A stretch of 64,000 nt of DNA from Ovis canadensis (taxonomy: Eukaryota > Chordata > Mammalia > Artiodactyla > Bovidae): positions 120,807,501-120,871,500 of the forward strand of contig NC_091727.1 in NCBI RefSeq assembly GCF_042477335.2, in the 5' to 3' direction. Of the stretch, positions 38,055 through 49,892 are shown piece after piece. Below the pieces are notes generated by a model, which was not told the DNA's origin, did not search any database, and was given only the letters and a program-made list of their open reading frames with translations. Positions within the stretch are counted from its first letter, which is position 1, and every line of letters starts with the position of its first letter. Position numbers and translations under genes: made by a program.

Positions 38055-38155
38055 TACACATGTTTTCGCATGTACACCCGTGGTGGATTCATGTCAATGT
38101 ATGGCAAAACCAATATAGTATTGTAAAGTAAAATAAAGTAAAAAAAAAAAAAAGA
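38055..38155 (+). mobile_element. L1_BT-type 3' end fragment
   Basis: TGTACACCCGTGGTGGATTC, then ATGGCAAAACCAATATAGTATTG and an A-rich tail. Confidence 0.8.
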
Positions 38156-39343
38156 AAAGAAAACATAGGGGAAATGTTTTATGACATTTAATTTGGCAAA
38201 GATCTTTTGGATATGACCCCAAAAGCACAAACTATGAAGAAAAATTGGATTCAATATTTAAAACATTTGCACATCAAAGGGTGCTATTATCAGAGTGCAA
38301 AAGCAACCCATGCAATGAAAGCAATGATGTGCAAATCACATATCTGACAACAAGTTAATATACAGAATATATAAAGAACTCCCATAACTCAACAGCAAAA
38401 AGACAAACAACCCAAATAAAAATGGGCAAAGAACTGCAATAGACATTTCTATAAAGAAAAATGTACAAATGACTAATAGCACACATTAAGATGCTCATCA
38501 AAGCTAACCAATAGAGAAACCCAAATCACAAACACAAAGAGATACCACTTCAAATCCATTGGGATAGCTATGAAAAACGAATCAGTGTTGGTGAAGATGT
38601 ACAGAAATTGAATTCCTTTTGCTTTGCTGGCGGGAATATAAAATGGTGCAGCTTCAATGGAAAACAGTATGGAGGTTCCTTACACATTTAAAAATAGAAA
38701 TTATGATAAAGAAACTCTAGTTCTATGTATACCCAAAAGAACTGAAAGCAGAGGTTCAAACAGATATCTGTACACCTATATTCTAGCAGCATTGTTCATA
38801 GTAGTCAAAAAGTAAAGCAACCCCAATTGTAAACTGATGAATGAGTGGATAAACAAAATGATGTGGTTTGTACATATAATGTAATATTTTTCAGCTTTTA
38901 AAAGGAAAGGAAATTCAGATAAACATTATAACTTCTATGAAACTTGAAGAATTTTAAGGCTCAGTAAAATAAGCCAGACACAAAAGGATTATTTATGACT
39001 CCACTTTTATTAGGTACCTAGAATTATGAAATTCATAGAAACAAAAAGTAAAATGGTGGTTGCCAGGGACTGAGGTGAGGAAGGAATGGGGATTTATTGT
39101 TTAATGAGGATAGAGTTTCAATCTGAGGAAGTGAAAAAAGTTTTGGAGGTGGATGATGATAATGTTTCACAACAATGTGAATGTACTTAATGACACTGAA
39201 CTGTGCACTTAAAAATGCTTAAAATGATTAATTTTATGTTATATATATTTTGCCACACTAAAAAATAATCTGGCATAATGAACAGGTGATCAATTATTAC
39301 TTTACTAACTCTGCAGAAAACTGATATGGAAAAGCTCACTTTT

Positions 39344-39665
39344 ACATATATCTAAGTATAATATCCAATACTTTGGCCACCTGATGTGAAGAACTGACTC
39401 ATTTGAGTCGCTCAGTCATGTCCAACTCTTTGCGATACCATGAACTGTAGCCTAACAGGCTCCTCTATCCGTGGAATTTTCCAGGCAAGAGTACTCCAGT
39501 GGGTTGCCATTTCCTTCTCCAGGGGATGTTCCCAACCCAGGGATCAAACCCAGGTCTCCCACATTGCAGGCAGACGCTTTACCTTCTGAGCCACCGGGAA
39601 AGCCCACATATATTTAACTATAATATCCAATACTTTGGCCACCTGATGTGAAGAACTGACTCATT
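39344..39665. repeat. 60-bp direct duplication flanking a SINE
   Basis: 39344-39403 and 39606-39665 are 60-bp copies that differ at two positions. Each contains local flank (ACATATAT...) followed by the 5' part of a BovB fragment (ACTTTGGCCACCTGATG). A BOV-tA lies exactly between them. Confidence 0.9.
39404..39605 (-). mobile_element. BOV-tA SINE between the duplicated blocks
   Basis: The plus strand shows the antisense SINE, from GAGTCGCTCAGTCATGTCC to CTGAGCCACCGGGAAAGCCC. Confidence 0.92.
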
Positions 39666-39868
39666 GGAAAAGACCCTAATGCTGGGAAAGATTGAAGGTA
39701 GGAGGAGAAGGGGATAACAGAGGATAAGATGGTTGGATGGCATCACCAACTCCGTGGACCTGAGGTTGAGCAAGCTCCAGGAGTTGGTGATGGACAGGGA
39801 AGCCTGGCATGCTGCAGTCCATGGGGTCGCAAAGAGTGGTACATGGCTGAGTGACTGAACTGTATTAT
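39626..39868 (+). mobile_element. BovB 3' end fragment
   Basis: CCAATACTTTGGCCACCTGATG to ACTGAGTGACTGAACTG, the last quarter-kilobase of BovB. Its first 40 bp also occur at 39364-39403. Confidence 0.9.
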
Positions 39869-40600
39869 ACATTTGAGACAGTAATTGACCTTCTTTATGT
39901 TTTGCATAATTCTTAAAGTTTGTTTGCATCTGTTAGGAACCAATCTCTTAAAAAGCGTTCCAGATATACACTGAGTAGCAGGTAGCCAATCATTTAGGAT
40001 TAAACTTAGGGGGAAAAAAAAAAAAAAACTACCAAAGATCAATTATTCCCTGTAAGAAACAAGGTATTAGCACTATCAATTATGCCTTTCAGAAGAAAAA
40101 TAATAGTATTTGTATGCTTTCCTTTAGTCTTTTCTGCCTACATTTTATCCTATATATGACTGTTAAATCAATTTTATCCAAAATATTTTTCTTGGTAATA
40201 TTCCATTTCTCCCAAACTTAAAATCCTTTTGTCTGTGAGATAAAATCCAAAAGTTTTCATCCTGACATTTCTGGCTATCAAAAATCTGGTACATAATTGA
40301 GTTTTTAATTGCTCTTCCAATTTGCTCTACCTTTAAGTCTAAAGTCTCTGCTCATAACTATGAAGCTTTCTCCTTTGCTTTCATGGTTTGGGTTGTGTTT
40401 TTTCCTAGACCTGAAATTCCCTCCATTCTTTTTTATGCCTACAAATTACACATTCTACCTGGTTCATGAATTTCTCTTGACAGATGCCATCCATACTGAT
40501 CTGTCTTCTGAATTCTGATAACTTAACTGACTGTAAATTTGTCACTTGGACTTAGGCTATTATCAACTGCTATGTTTGTGTGTATATATACATATATATA

Positions 40601-40818
40601 GGACTTCCCTGGTGGTGCTTCCCTGGAGGTTAAAGCATCTGCCTCCAATGCGGGAGACCCGGGTTTGATCCCTGGGTCAGGAAGATCCTCTGGAGAAAGA
40701 AATGCCAACCCACTCCAGTACTTTTATCTGGAAAACCTCATGGACAGAGGAGCATGGTAGGCTACAGCCCATGGGGTCACAAAGAGTCAAACACTACTGA
40801 GTGACTTCACTTCACTTT
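40601..40818 (+). mobile_element. BOV-tA SINE
   Basis: It starts GGACTTCCCTGGTGGTGCTT, where the CTTCCCTGG head is repeated, and ends CTGAGTGACTTCACTTCAC. A (TA)/(CA) tract follows. Confidence 0.9.
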
Positions 40819-40819
40819 A

Positions 40820-40858
40820 TACATATACATATATATATATATATATATGCACATATAC

Positions 40859-40889
<31 letters not shown>

Positions 40890-40910
40890 TATATAGTGTG
40901 TGTGTGCATG
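40820..40910. repeat. Compound (TA)n/(CA)n/(TG)n microsatellite
   Basis: TA-rich, then about 11 AC units, then TATATAGTGTGTGTGTG. It separates two SINEs in opposite orientation. Confidence 0.9.
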
Positions 40911-40930
40911 CAGTCTATCTTGAAAGGGAA

Positions 40931-41100
40931 AAGTGAAAATGTTAGTTGCTCAGTCGTGTCTGATTTTGTGATCCAGTGGACTGTAGCCTGCCAGTCTCCT
41001 TTGTCCATGGAGTTTTCCAGGCAAGAATACTGGGGTGGATAGCCATTCCCTTATCTAGAGGATCTTCCCAATTTAGGAATAGAACCTGAGTGGTAAAGCT
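40931..41100 (-). mobile_element. BOV-tA SINE, diverged
   Basis: The plus strand shows TTGCTCAGTCGTGTCTGATT to AACCTGAGTGGTAAAGC. Confidence 0.8.
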
Positions 41101-41278
41101 ACAAAGTAACATGACTGACAAAAAATGTAGCACACTTTGTTCATCCAGATTAATGTCTCCCATTCAAAGAATCTACCTGTGAGAAATTAAATACTTAATG
41201 CAATACAGTCATTGTTCAGAACATCATAAACACCTCTCTTTGGGATTTTTTTCTGTTTATTTTGTAGTGATGAGCCTT

Positions 41279-41369
41279 AGAGTTGGTGATGAACAGGGAG
41301 GCCTGGCGTGCTGCAATTCATGGGGTTGCAAAGAGTCGGACACGACTGAGCGACTGAACTGAACTGAAG
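41279..41369 (+). mobile_element. BovB extreme 3' end
   Basis: AGAGTTGGTGATGAACAGGG to GACTGAACTGAACTGAA, a very short 5'-truncated insertion. Confidence 0.85.
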
Positions 41370-41742
41370 CCTTTATCCTTTGAGAACTGATTCAGTTTTT
41401 GAAACAGTAAAGTTGTGATTTGAGCCAGTGAATAGTTGAGTGATATAGCTTGTAATAAAAATTTATTTATTCTTACTTCTGTCTCATTTTATAGAGTGAC
41501 TTTTAAATGATAAAACAACGTATTCTTTTCATACACTTCTAATGATGAATCTGGAAGGCATATGCAAGATTTCTTCAAAATATTTTGAGTCTAGGAGTAA
41601 GGATAAAATTTTTAAAAGAATTAAACCTCTGAAAGGATTAACACTTATTTGGAAGACTACATTTTGGCAGCTTAAAAATCCTTCTCATTTCTGAAAAAAA
41701 CCAAATAACCAAATAAATAATGAATAAATAGAAATATTTTAC

Positions 41743-41955
41743 CGTTCAACACAGGCAGAAAGTCTGGAGCAATGGTTAGAAGCAGGGGCATCATGACCCC
41801 CAACCACATATAAGAATCCATTGTATGTTGCAACTCCTACACCTCCACGTCTTTTGGACATTGGAGCACACAGACTCCACCTGTTAGTGTGTGGGTCAAA
41901 ATATTCCATAGATTTGAGGCAGGAACTTCCATCACGTCCACCAATAGCATATAGC
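41743..41955 (-). CDS. KLHL4: KLHL4 exon: kelch repeats 4-5
   Basis: A 213-bp exon (1 + 210 + 2). It begins [20 protein letters not shown] and continues through [19 protein letters not shown], then [19 protein letters not shown] and the end CVER, whose arginine codon is split. Two kelch GG doublets are visible. The acceptor is TTTATTCTAG and the donor GAACG|GTAAAA. The next exon in the transcript lies 23.8 kb away, after the repeat-filled large intron. I recall an acidic residue at the SACVER alanine in human KLHL4; this may be a lineage difference and is unverified. Confidence 0.95.
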
Positions 41956-42532
41956 CTAGAATAAAGACAGAAGTATGTGTATATGTGTATATATTTGTGC
42001 ATAGAATGAAAGTGAAAATACACTGCACACAGCATTGGACTGTGTATTCTACTCCCTCAAGATTTTATAGCGAAAGGCCTGAATTTGTGAAGGCATTTGT
42101 TAAAGTCTACCTTACCCTAAACCTACCTGCTTCATAATTTTTTTTGAAAGTTTCTTTGATATAATAGATTAAAGGTTTATATGGGAAATGAACTACAAAG
42201 AAAGGAAAGAGATAAAAGCATTGGTAGTATTTGTCTACTAAACCACAATAAAGCTGAACATTTTTAAAGATGGTACGATCTTTCCAAAACCCAAATCCAG
42301 GAACCTTACAATTTTAGCTAGATTTAATTGCCTAGCATTAGACTCTCTATTGCTTTATTGAACTACTTTATTTAGTGTAAGAAACATTTGTAACTAAGAA
42401 AATATCAACTTAACAAATAACTAAGGGGAATAGGATAAAACCTAAAAAACAGATTTTTTCCCTAGGAAGATGTATTATCTATAACATTTCTCTCATAACT
42501 TTTAAAACGCCAATGTTTTGTACGTATTTATT

Positions 42533-42632
42533 TTTAATATAAATTTATTTATTTTAATTGGAGGCTAAATACTTTACAATATTGTATTGGTTTTGCCATA
42601 CATCAACATGAATCCGCCACGGGTGGATTAGC
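42533..42632 (-). mobile_element. L1_BT-type 3' end (antisense)
   Basis: TTTTAATTGGAGGCTAAATAC, TTGTATTGGTTTTGCCATAC and ATGAATCCGCCACGGGTGG. Confidence 0.85.
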
Positions 42633-42647
42633 AGTGTTTTTAATTTG

Positions 42648-43912
42648 TTATTGTTGTTCAACTCCTTCGTGGCCTACTCTTTGTGACTCTATGGACTGTA
42701 GCACAGCAGGCTTCCCTGTCTTTCACTATCTCCTGGAGTCCACTCAAACTCATGTTCATTGAGTCACTGATGCCATCCAACCATCTCCTCCTCTGTCATC
42801 CCCTTCTCCTCCTGCCTTCAATCTTTCCCAGGATCAGGGTCTTTTCCAGTGAGTTGGCTCTTCACATCAGGTGGCCAAAGTATTAGAGTTTCAGGTTCAG
42901 CATCAGTCCTTCCAATGAGTATACAGGGTTGATTTCTTTTAGGCTCGGTTGGATCTCCTTGCTGTCCAAGGGACTCTCTTCTCCAGGCCCACAGTTCAAA
43001 AGCATCAATTCTTTGGCACTCAGCCTTTTTTATGCACCAACTCTCACAACCGTATATGATTACTGGAAAAACCATAGCTTTGACTATACAGGTCTTTGTC
43101 AGCAAAATGTCTCTGTTTTTTAATATGCTGACTAGTTGTGTCATAGCTTTCCTTTCAAGGAGCAAGTTTCTTTTAATTTCATGGCTGCAGTCACCATCCA
43201 TAGTGACTTTGGAGCCCCCCAAAATGAAGTTTGTCACTGTTTCCATTTTTTCCTCACCTATTTGCCATGAAGTGATGGGATCAGATGTCATAATCTTCAT
43301 TCTTTAAATGCTGAGTTTTAAGCCAGCTTTTTCACTCTCCTCTTTCATCTTCATCAAGAGGCCCTTTAGTTCCTGTTTGCTTTCTTCCATTAGAGTGCTA
43401 TCATCTGCACATCTGAGGTTGTTGATATTTCTCCCAGCAATATTGATTCCAGCTTGTGATTCATCCAGCCCAGCATTTTGCATGACATACTCTGTACAGA
43501 GGGGCCTTTCCTGATAGCTCAGCTGGTAAGAATCATTCTGCAATGCAGGAGACCCACTCCAGTAGAATTGCCTGGAGAATTCTATGGACAGAGGAGCCTG
43601 GCAGGCTACAGTCCATGGGGTCACAAACAGTCAGACATGACTGAACAACTTTCACTTCACTCTGCACAGAAGTCAAATAAGCAGGGTGACAATACACAGC
43701 CTTGACATACTCCTTTCTCAATTTTGAACCAGTTCATTGTTCCATGTCTGTTCTAACTGTTGCTTCTTGACTTGCATACAGGTTTCTCAGGAGGCAGGTA
43801 AGGTGGTCTGGTATTCTTATCTCTTTAAGAACTGTCTACATTTTGTTGTGATCCACACAGTCAAAGGCTTTTGTGTAGCCAATGAAGCAGAAATAGATGT
43901 TTTTCTGACATT
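42648..43912 (-). mobile_element. BovB LINE, 5'-truncated, with nested SINE
   Basis: The 3' end is at the left and the 5' break is in the FCFIDYAK region (near 43910). Minus frames at 42818-43300 and 43304-43624 carry broken BovB text. A short BOV-tA interrupts it at 43501-43659. Confidence 0.9.
43501..43659 (+). mobile_element. BOV-tA SINE, internally shortened
   Basis: It runs GGGCCTTTCCTGATAGCTCAG to ACAACTTTCACTTCA and lacks part of the middle. CTCTGTACAGA (43490-43500) and CTCTGCACAGA (43660-43670) are its target duplication, with one mismatch. Confidence 0.88.
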
Positions 43913-44215
43913 ATTTTTAGTCTAATTTAAAGCTAATTCCAATCAATAGAGAAGATCAACATTTATTAAACTATATGCCTTCATATAGTTTACTGCCCTT
44001 CATGCTCAGTTGTGAACAATAGCAAGTTAGCAAGACAAAATTAAATTATTTAAATTCAATTATTTCAACCTCTTCTGTAATAGGTAGGAGATCACTACCG
44101 AGTCACTGGATATCATTCAGGTTAGGCTAGAGATAATCAGATTTAGGAGTATTTTAAACCCTAAAACACTGTAAGTCTGGGTTTCCTGTTAACCACAGAC
44201 GCTTCTTACTTTATG

Positions 44216-44487
44216 CTGCTGCTGCTAAGTCTCTTCAGTCGTGTCCGACTCTGTGCAACCCCACAGACGGCAGCCCACCAGGCTCCACCATCCCTGGGAT
44301 TCTCCAGGCAAGAACACTGGGGTGGGTTGCCATTTCTTTCTCCAATGCATGAAAGTGAAAAATGAAAGTGAAGTCGCTTAGTCGTGTCTGACTCTTCACA
44401 ACCCCATGGACTGCAGCCTACCAGGCTCCTCCACCCATGGGATTTTCCAGGCAAGAGTACTGGTGTGGGTTGCCTTTGCCTTCTCCA
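44216..44487 (-). mobile_element. BOV-A2 SINE
   Basis: Antisense on the plus strand, with two units joined by the CAATGCATGAAAGTGAAAAATG linker. A perfect 11-bp duplication CTTACTTTATG flanks it (44205-44215 and 44488-44498). Confidence 0.95.
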
Positions 44488-45004
44488 CTTACTTTATGCA
44501 CAAGGTGCTAAAAAACATCTGCATTGAAATTTCTATTGAATCCAGTTATATGATGAGATACTGACTTTATGAATAGTCAATACAGACACACAAGACTGTC
44601 ATCCTGCTGTATTAAATTTTCATCATTCAAGTTCCTCCTATAGGCTTGTCATTATCTCCAAAGATCCCTTTTCAGAAAGGACACAATTACAAGTTACCTG
44701 CAAGAAGAATAATTCAAGCTTGTAGAAACCTCTAGTATTATCAAGTTTAAGGCAAGTAAGGCAAGTTTAAGGCAATTAAGGCAAGTTAATATATTATTTT
44801 CCTTCATAGGAAAGTGATCAGAAAGAAGAAAAGATTCAGAAAAATGGGACTAGCTATGATTCTAGAACACTTAGGAGAGTGAGTTACAAAGAGAAAAAAA
44901 GACTTGGCATATTACAAAAACAGACTGAAGTTTTGATAAGTCAAGAAAAAGTCATAACCAAAAAATGGTAGTTTCTTGAGGGTAAGATTGAAACTGCTTT
45001 GCTT

Positions 45005-45115
45005 ACAAAAGTGCTTCTCAAATTTAATGTGTAATACAAGTTACTTGAGGATCTTCTTAAAATGTCTATTCTGATTCAAAAGGTCTGGGCTGGGGTTAAG
45101 ATTCAGCATTTCTAA
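45005..45115 (+). repeat. MER5A-like DNA transposon fragment
   Basis: GTGCTTCTCAAATTTAATGTG, TTACTTGAGGATCTTCTTAAAATG and AGGTCTGGGCTGGGGTTAAGATTC follow the MER5A order. Confidence 0.65.
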
Positions 45116-45345
45116 ATAGATCTCAGGTATTAATGTTACTTCTGGTCTCAGGATATTTAATTAGGTATTCATTTTAGATAAATATTTTCCATCATAATGA
45201 AGGGAGAGTTCCAACAAAGGCCTTTTACAATCCATTACTAGGATGTCCTAGTCACTGGGAATGCTTATTGGCAGGTGTATCACATCACTGAAGTGCTGTA
45301 CTACAAGAAATGGGAGCAAAAGCATGCATGCTTGGCTCTACTCAC

Positions 45346-45508
45346 TTATTGTTTAATGTGACTACACCAACTGTGCTTCTAGGAGTTGACATACTGGCCA
45401 CATAATTCCACTGACGTCCCTCAGGGTCCCATCTTTCTACAGTATTTAGATAACTCCATCCATCATGGCCACCAACAGCATACATTGGTCCTTCAAGTGT
45501 GGCTACAC
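45346..45508 (-). CDS. KLHL4: KLHL4 exon: kelch repeat 3
   Basis: A 163-bp exon (2 + 159 + 2) reading [20 protein letters not shown], then [20 protein letters not shown] and the end [13 protein letters not shown], with a lysine codon split across the next intron. It holds one kelch GG doublet with the downstream WDP and QW residues that form a propeller blade. The acceptor is TTTCCTTTAG and the donor AATAA|GTGAGT. It joins in frame to the exons on both sides. Confidence 0.96.
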
Positions 45509-45992
45509 CTAAAGGAAAAAATAGCATGAGAGCTCACCTAGGTAGGGCATATATAGTAGATATTTCATTTTATAAGGAAGTGACTACTTAAAAACTTGAT
45601 TTTTATCTATTAATGGTTTTGTAAATAGCCATTTAATGAATAATTTGCCAATCTTGATTTGAAACTAAAACTAGATATGGTCTTTTAACCCTAGGAAATA
45701 TCATGGAAGGGTATCATGGTTATAATGCTAAAGGCATAGAAAGTAGATGAACACACCATTTCTTGCAATTAACAGAAAAGGGAAGATGATTTTTCTCTGT
45801 CACAGTTTCAACGTCATTTTTCAAATATAAAAGTTAGATGAGCTATGATACTGAATCTTAGATAAAAACTAGAACTGTTGGCTAAGTCTGATAGATCTTT
45901 CTAATCACTTATTTTTATTAAAGGGATAAAAATGATTCCCATAGGACATCTCAGTAGACAGGGGTTTTTGAAGTTTAGTTAGAAATTTGTTC

Positions 45993-48192
45993 TATTCAGT
46001 TCAGTCGCTCAGTCGTGTCCAACTCTTTGCAACCCCATGGACTACAGCAAGCCAGGCCTCCCTGTCCATCACCAACTCTGGAGTTTACTCAAACTCATGT
46101 TCATTGAGTCGGTGATGACATCCAACTATCTCATCCTCTGTCGTCCCCTTCTCCACCCATCTTTAAATCTTTCCCAGAATCAGGGTCTTTTCAGATGTGT
46201 CAGTGGTTCAAATCAGATGGCCAAGTATTGGAAGTTTCAGCTTCAGCATCAGTCCTTCAAATGAATATTCAGGATTGATTTCCTTTAGGATGGACTGGTT
46301 GGATCTCCATGCTGTCCAAGAGACTCTCAGGAGTCTTCTTCAATACCACAGTTCAAAAGGATCATTTATTCCATGCTCAGCTTTAATTATATCATACATG
46401 ACTACTGGAAAAACCATAGCTTTGACTAAACAGACATTTGTTGGCAAAGTAATGTTTCTGGTTTTTAATTCGCTGTCTAAGTTGGTCATAACTTTTCTTC
46501 CAAGAGCAAGCATCTTTTCATTTCATGGCTGCAGTCACCATCTGTGGCGATTTTGGAGGTCTCCAAAATAAAGTCTGTCACTGTTTCCACTGTTTCCCCA
46601 TCTATTTGCCATGAAGTGATGGGACCAGATGCCATGATCTTAGTTTTTTGAATACTGAGTTTTAAGCCAACTTTTTCACTCTCCTCTTTCACTTTGATCA
46701 AGAGGCTCTTTAGTTCTTCTTCGCTTTCTGCCATAAGGGTGGTGTCAGCTGCATATCTGATGTTATTGATATTTCTCCTGTAAATCTTGATTCCAGCTTG
46801 TGCTTCATACAGTTCAGCATTTCTCATGATGTACTCTGCATATGTTCAATAAGCAGGATGACAATACACAACTTTGTCATACCCCTTTCCCAATTTGGAA
46901 TCAGTTTGTTGTCCATGTCCAGTTCTAACTGTTGCTTCTTAACCTGCAAGTAGATTTCTCAGGAGGCAGGTCAGATGGTCTGCTATTCCTATCTCTTGAG
47001 GAATTTTCCACAGATTATTGTGATCCACACAAAGGCTCTGGCATAATCAATTAAGTGGAAGTAGATGTTTTTCTGGAACTCTTTTGTTTTTTCTATGATC
47101 CAACAGATGTTGGCAACTTGATCTCTGATTCCTCTGCCTTTTCTAAATCCAGCTTGAACATCTGGAAGTTCATGGTTCATGTATTGTTGAAGCCTGGCTT
47201 GGAGAATTTTGAGCATTACTTTATTAGAGTGTGAGATGAGTGCAATTATGAGGTAGTTTGAGCATTCTTTGTTATTTCCTTTCTTTGGGATTGGAATGAA
47301 AACCAACTTTTCCAGTCCTGTGGCCACTGCTGGGTTTTCCAAATTTGCTGGCATATTGACTGCAGCCATTTCACACCACTGTCTTTTAGGACTTGAAATA
47401 ATTCAACTGGAATTCCATCACCTCCACTAGCTTTGTTTGTATTGATGCTTCCTAAGGCTCCCTTGACTTCACATTCCAGAATGTCTGGCTCTAGGAGAGT
47501 GATCACACCACCATGATTATCTGGGTCATAAAGATCTTTTTTTGTGTAGTTCTTCTGTGTATTCTTGGCACCTCTTCTTAATATCTTCTGCCCTTGTTAA
47601 GTCCATACCATTTCTGTCCTTTATTGAGTCCATCTTTGCATGAAACATCTACTTGGTATCTCTCATTTTCCTGAAGAGATCTCTAGTCTTTCCCATTATA
47701 TTGTTTTCCTCTATTCCTTTGCATTGATTACTGAGGGAGGCTTTCTTATCTCTCCTTGCTCTTCTTTGCTACTCTGCATCCAAATAGGTATATCTTTCCT
47801 TTTCTCCTTTGCCTTTCCCATCTCTTCTTTTCATAGCTATTTGTAAGGCTTCCTCAGACAACCATGTTGCCTTTTTGCATTTCTCTTTCTTGGGGATTGT
47901 CTTTATTCCTGCCTCCTGTACAATGTCATGAACCTCTGTCTTTTGTTCTTCAGGCACTCTATCAGATGTAATACCTTGAATACATTTGTCTCTTCCACTG
48001 TATAATCATAAGGGATTTGATTTAGGTCATGCCTGAATGGTCTAGTGGTTTTCCGTACTTTCTTCAATTTAAGTCTGAATTTGGCAATAACAAGTTCATG
48101 ATCTGAACCAGAGTATACCCCCAGTTTTGTTTTGGCTGACTGTATAGTGCTTCTCCATGTTTGGCTGCAAGAACATACTCAATCTGATTTTT
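45993..48192 (-). mobile_element. BovB LINE, 5'-truncated
   Basis: It runs from TTCAGTTCAGTCGCTCAGTCG to CATACTCAATCTGATTTT. Broken minus frames at 46486-46827, 46989-47369 and 47246-47506 cover most of the RT; the YADD site reads YAAD. The 5' break lies at the end of the endonuclease domain, close to the breaks of the copies at 6111 and 9081. Confidence 0.9.
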
Positions 48193-49141
48193 TCTATTGG
48201 ATTCTATGAATAACTCCTTTCTGTTTCTCATCTGCTCTGGGAATTCACGTTACTGGTTCCTCCTGCCACCTTCTTCACCATCTCAGCTTGCCATCTACAC
48301 TACCTCTCCTATCTCTTTAGCAATAGCAATTAAGAGTTTTAAAATTTGCTTCGGTGTCTCTGTAAGATATGTTTTCTAAAAAATCACATATACAGAACTG
48401 AGCTGAATAATTACATAGTCTATCATTTGATATAATTTTCAGTTATATTGGGGCAAACAACACCCATCTTGGATATGTCACACTTTAGCTGTGTAAAATT
48501 TGGTTCTTTAAAAGCAATGCAATAATTCTTTTCTTAAAAAACAAACTCTGTAGTATTGAAACATACGGAGTCTAGCACTAAGAAAAGTGGACCTTGACAA
48601 GCCATTAGGAGAATCAAAGTTTTTCACTGTTCAAGAAGTCTCTGTTCCTTCTTAAGCTTCTTGGGAACCTCTGACTTAAGTATAAATTAAGGCTGCTCTC
48701 AACAAAAGTGGTTTTTCTAAATAGCCCTGCCTTCAAACTGCATCCGAAGGCTTTTGCCTAGATACAGATTTGATTCTTATGGGAAGGGACACTGGTAACT
48801 AGAAACACATTGTCTCTCTGTTAGCAAGTGTTCTTTTCTCTAAACTGAACTTAGAAGAAAACTTGTAGTTGCATGCTCCTCAGCAATGTATTCTTTCTAA
48901 AAGGTTTTATCCTTCCTGAAGCGGGACCCCTTTAAAATACCAGTGGAATGGAGGTACAGTTACAACAAGTATTGACACCTGAAACAAGGAAAAAACTTTC
49001 ACACGCTTTTACCATTTATTTAAGCTTTTCAGAATTTTCAGACGTTTTGAATATGAGTATGACTAAATTTCAATGATATGCACTTATTTAAGCTCTAGTA
49101 AATGTACAGTCTTTAGAAACTATAGAACATTAAGCTCTTAC

Positions 49142-49366
49142 CTAAACCATGCCTGTGTGTTGACATGGGAGGCATCACTGTCCATATTTTGCCAACTGGA
49201 TTAAAACATTCCACAGTATTCAAAGTTTTTAAACCATCTCTTCCTCCCACAACATACAGTTTGTTATCAATAACAGCAACTCCAAACTGAAGCCTACGCC
49301 CATTCATGGTGCCAATATGTAGCCAGCTGTTGTTCCGCAGGTCATATTTTTCAATTGTGCTGGTAC
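49142..49366 (-). CDS. KLHL4: KLHL4 exon: kelch repeats 1-2
   Basis: A 225-bp exon (2 + 222 + 1). It completes the glycine codon of the previous exon and reads [20 protein letters not shown], then [19 protein letters not shown]. The second kelch GG doublet lies in [19 protein letters not shown] and the exon ends STHRHGLG. The kelch pattern of GG, a spaced Tyr and Trp (NSW, KIW) is complete. The acceptor is CCTTTAACAG and the donor TTTAG|GTAAGA is close to consensus. The [18 protein letters not shown] wording is the strongest KLHL4-specific stretch I recall; KLHL1 differs here. Confidence 0.96.
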
Positions 49367-49892
49367 CTGTTAAAGGGATAGTAAACAATGCTAAAAACTA
49401 CTTGTGCAAAATGTTTTCATCATTCATATTATATTTATGTATCTATATTTATAGTATAGACTCAGTGATTGCAGTTCAAATTAAAATAAGTAGTCCAGAT
49501 AATTCTCCAACCTGTAAGACAAGGCAAGGATAATATTTCACCACTTCTGAATCCAAATGGAAAAGTGAGAATAAAACAGTTTATTTAATATATATGGTTT
49601 ATATGTTTATAATGACTTCTTTGGCTATAATATGCTACTGTTAGTACTAACACAGGTTCCAGACACCACATTTTACAACAAAAACTGCTTTGGAATGTAT
49701 TACTGTTTACACATTCATTATGGTTTTACTTAACTATGAACATTCAATATACTAATTTATGCCCTTTTATTTTACTCAATTTGGTCTGTATGTGTGTGTT
49801 TATTTAAAACACAAATGACTAAAAGAACAGAAAAGAAAATTTCTTTTAAATGGGCCTTCAGTGTTAATTCACATGATTCACATAATAACATT

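Larger units (their letters stand above)
32780..39275 (+). mobile_element. Old L1 (sense) hosting several later insertions
   Basis: Traces run in L1 order: ORF1-like text near 32900-33190 (GAAATTCTGGAGCTGAAAGATG), ORF2 text at 33310-34080, 35250-35477, 35825-35957, 37187-38050 and 38160-38700, and a 3' end near 39270. All frames are decayed. The gaps between the blocks are a palindromic repeat, three BovB copies and an L1_BT 3' end. Confidence 0.75.
17928..41742 (-). other. KLHL4: KLHL4 large intron (23.8 kb)
   Basis: This intron separates the kelch 4-5 exon from the kelch 5-6 exon. Its donor is at 41742 and acceptor at 17928. It holds most of the nested retrotransposon copies described below. 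Outside those repeats (for example 19000-20650, 20860-21580 and 31190-32780) I see only AT-rich unique sequence with weak MIR traces and no supported coding exon. Confidence 0.85.
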
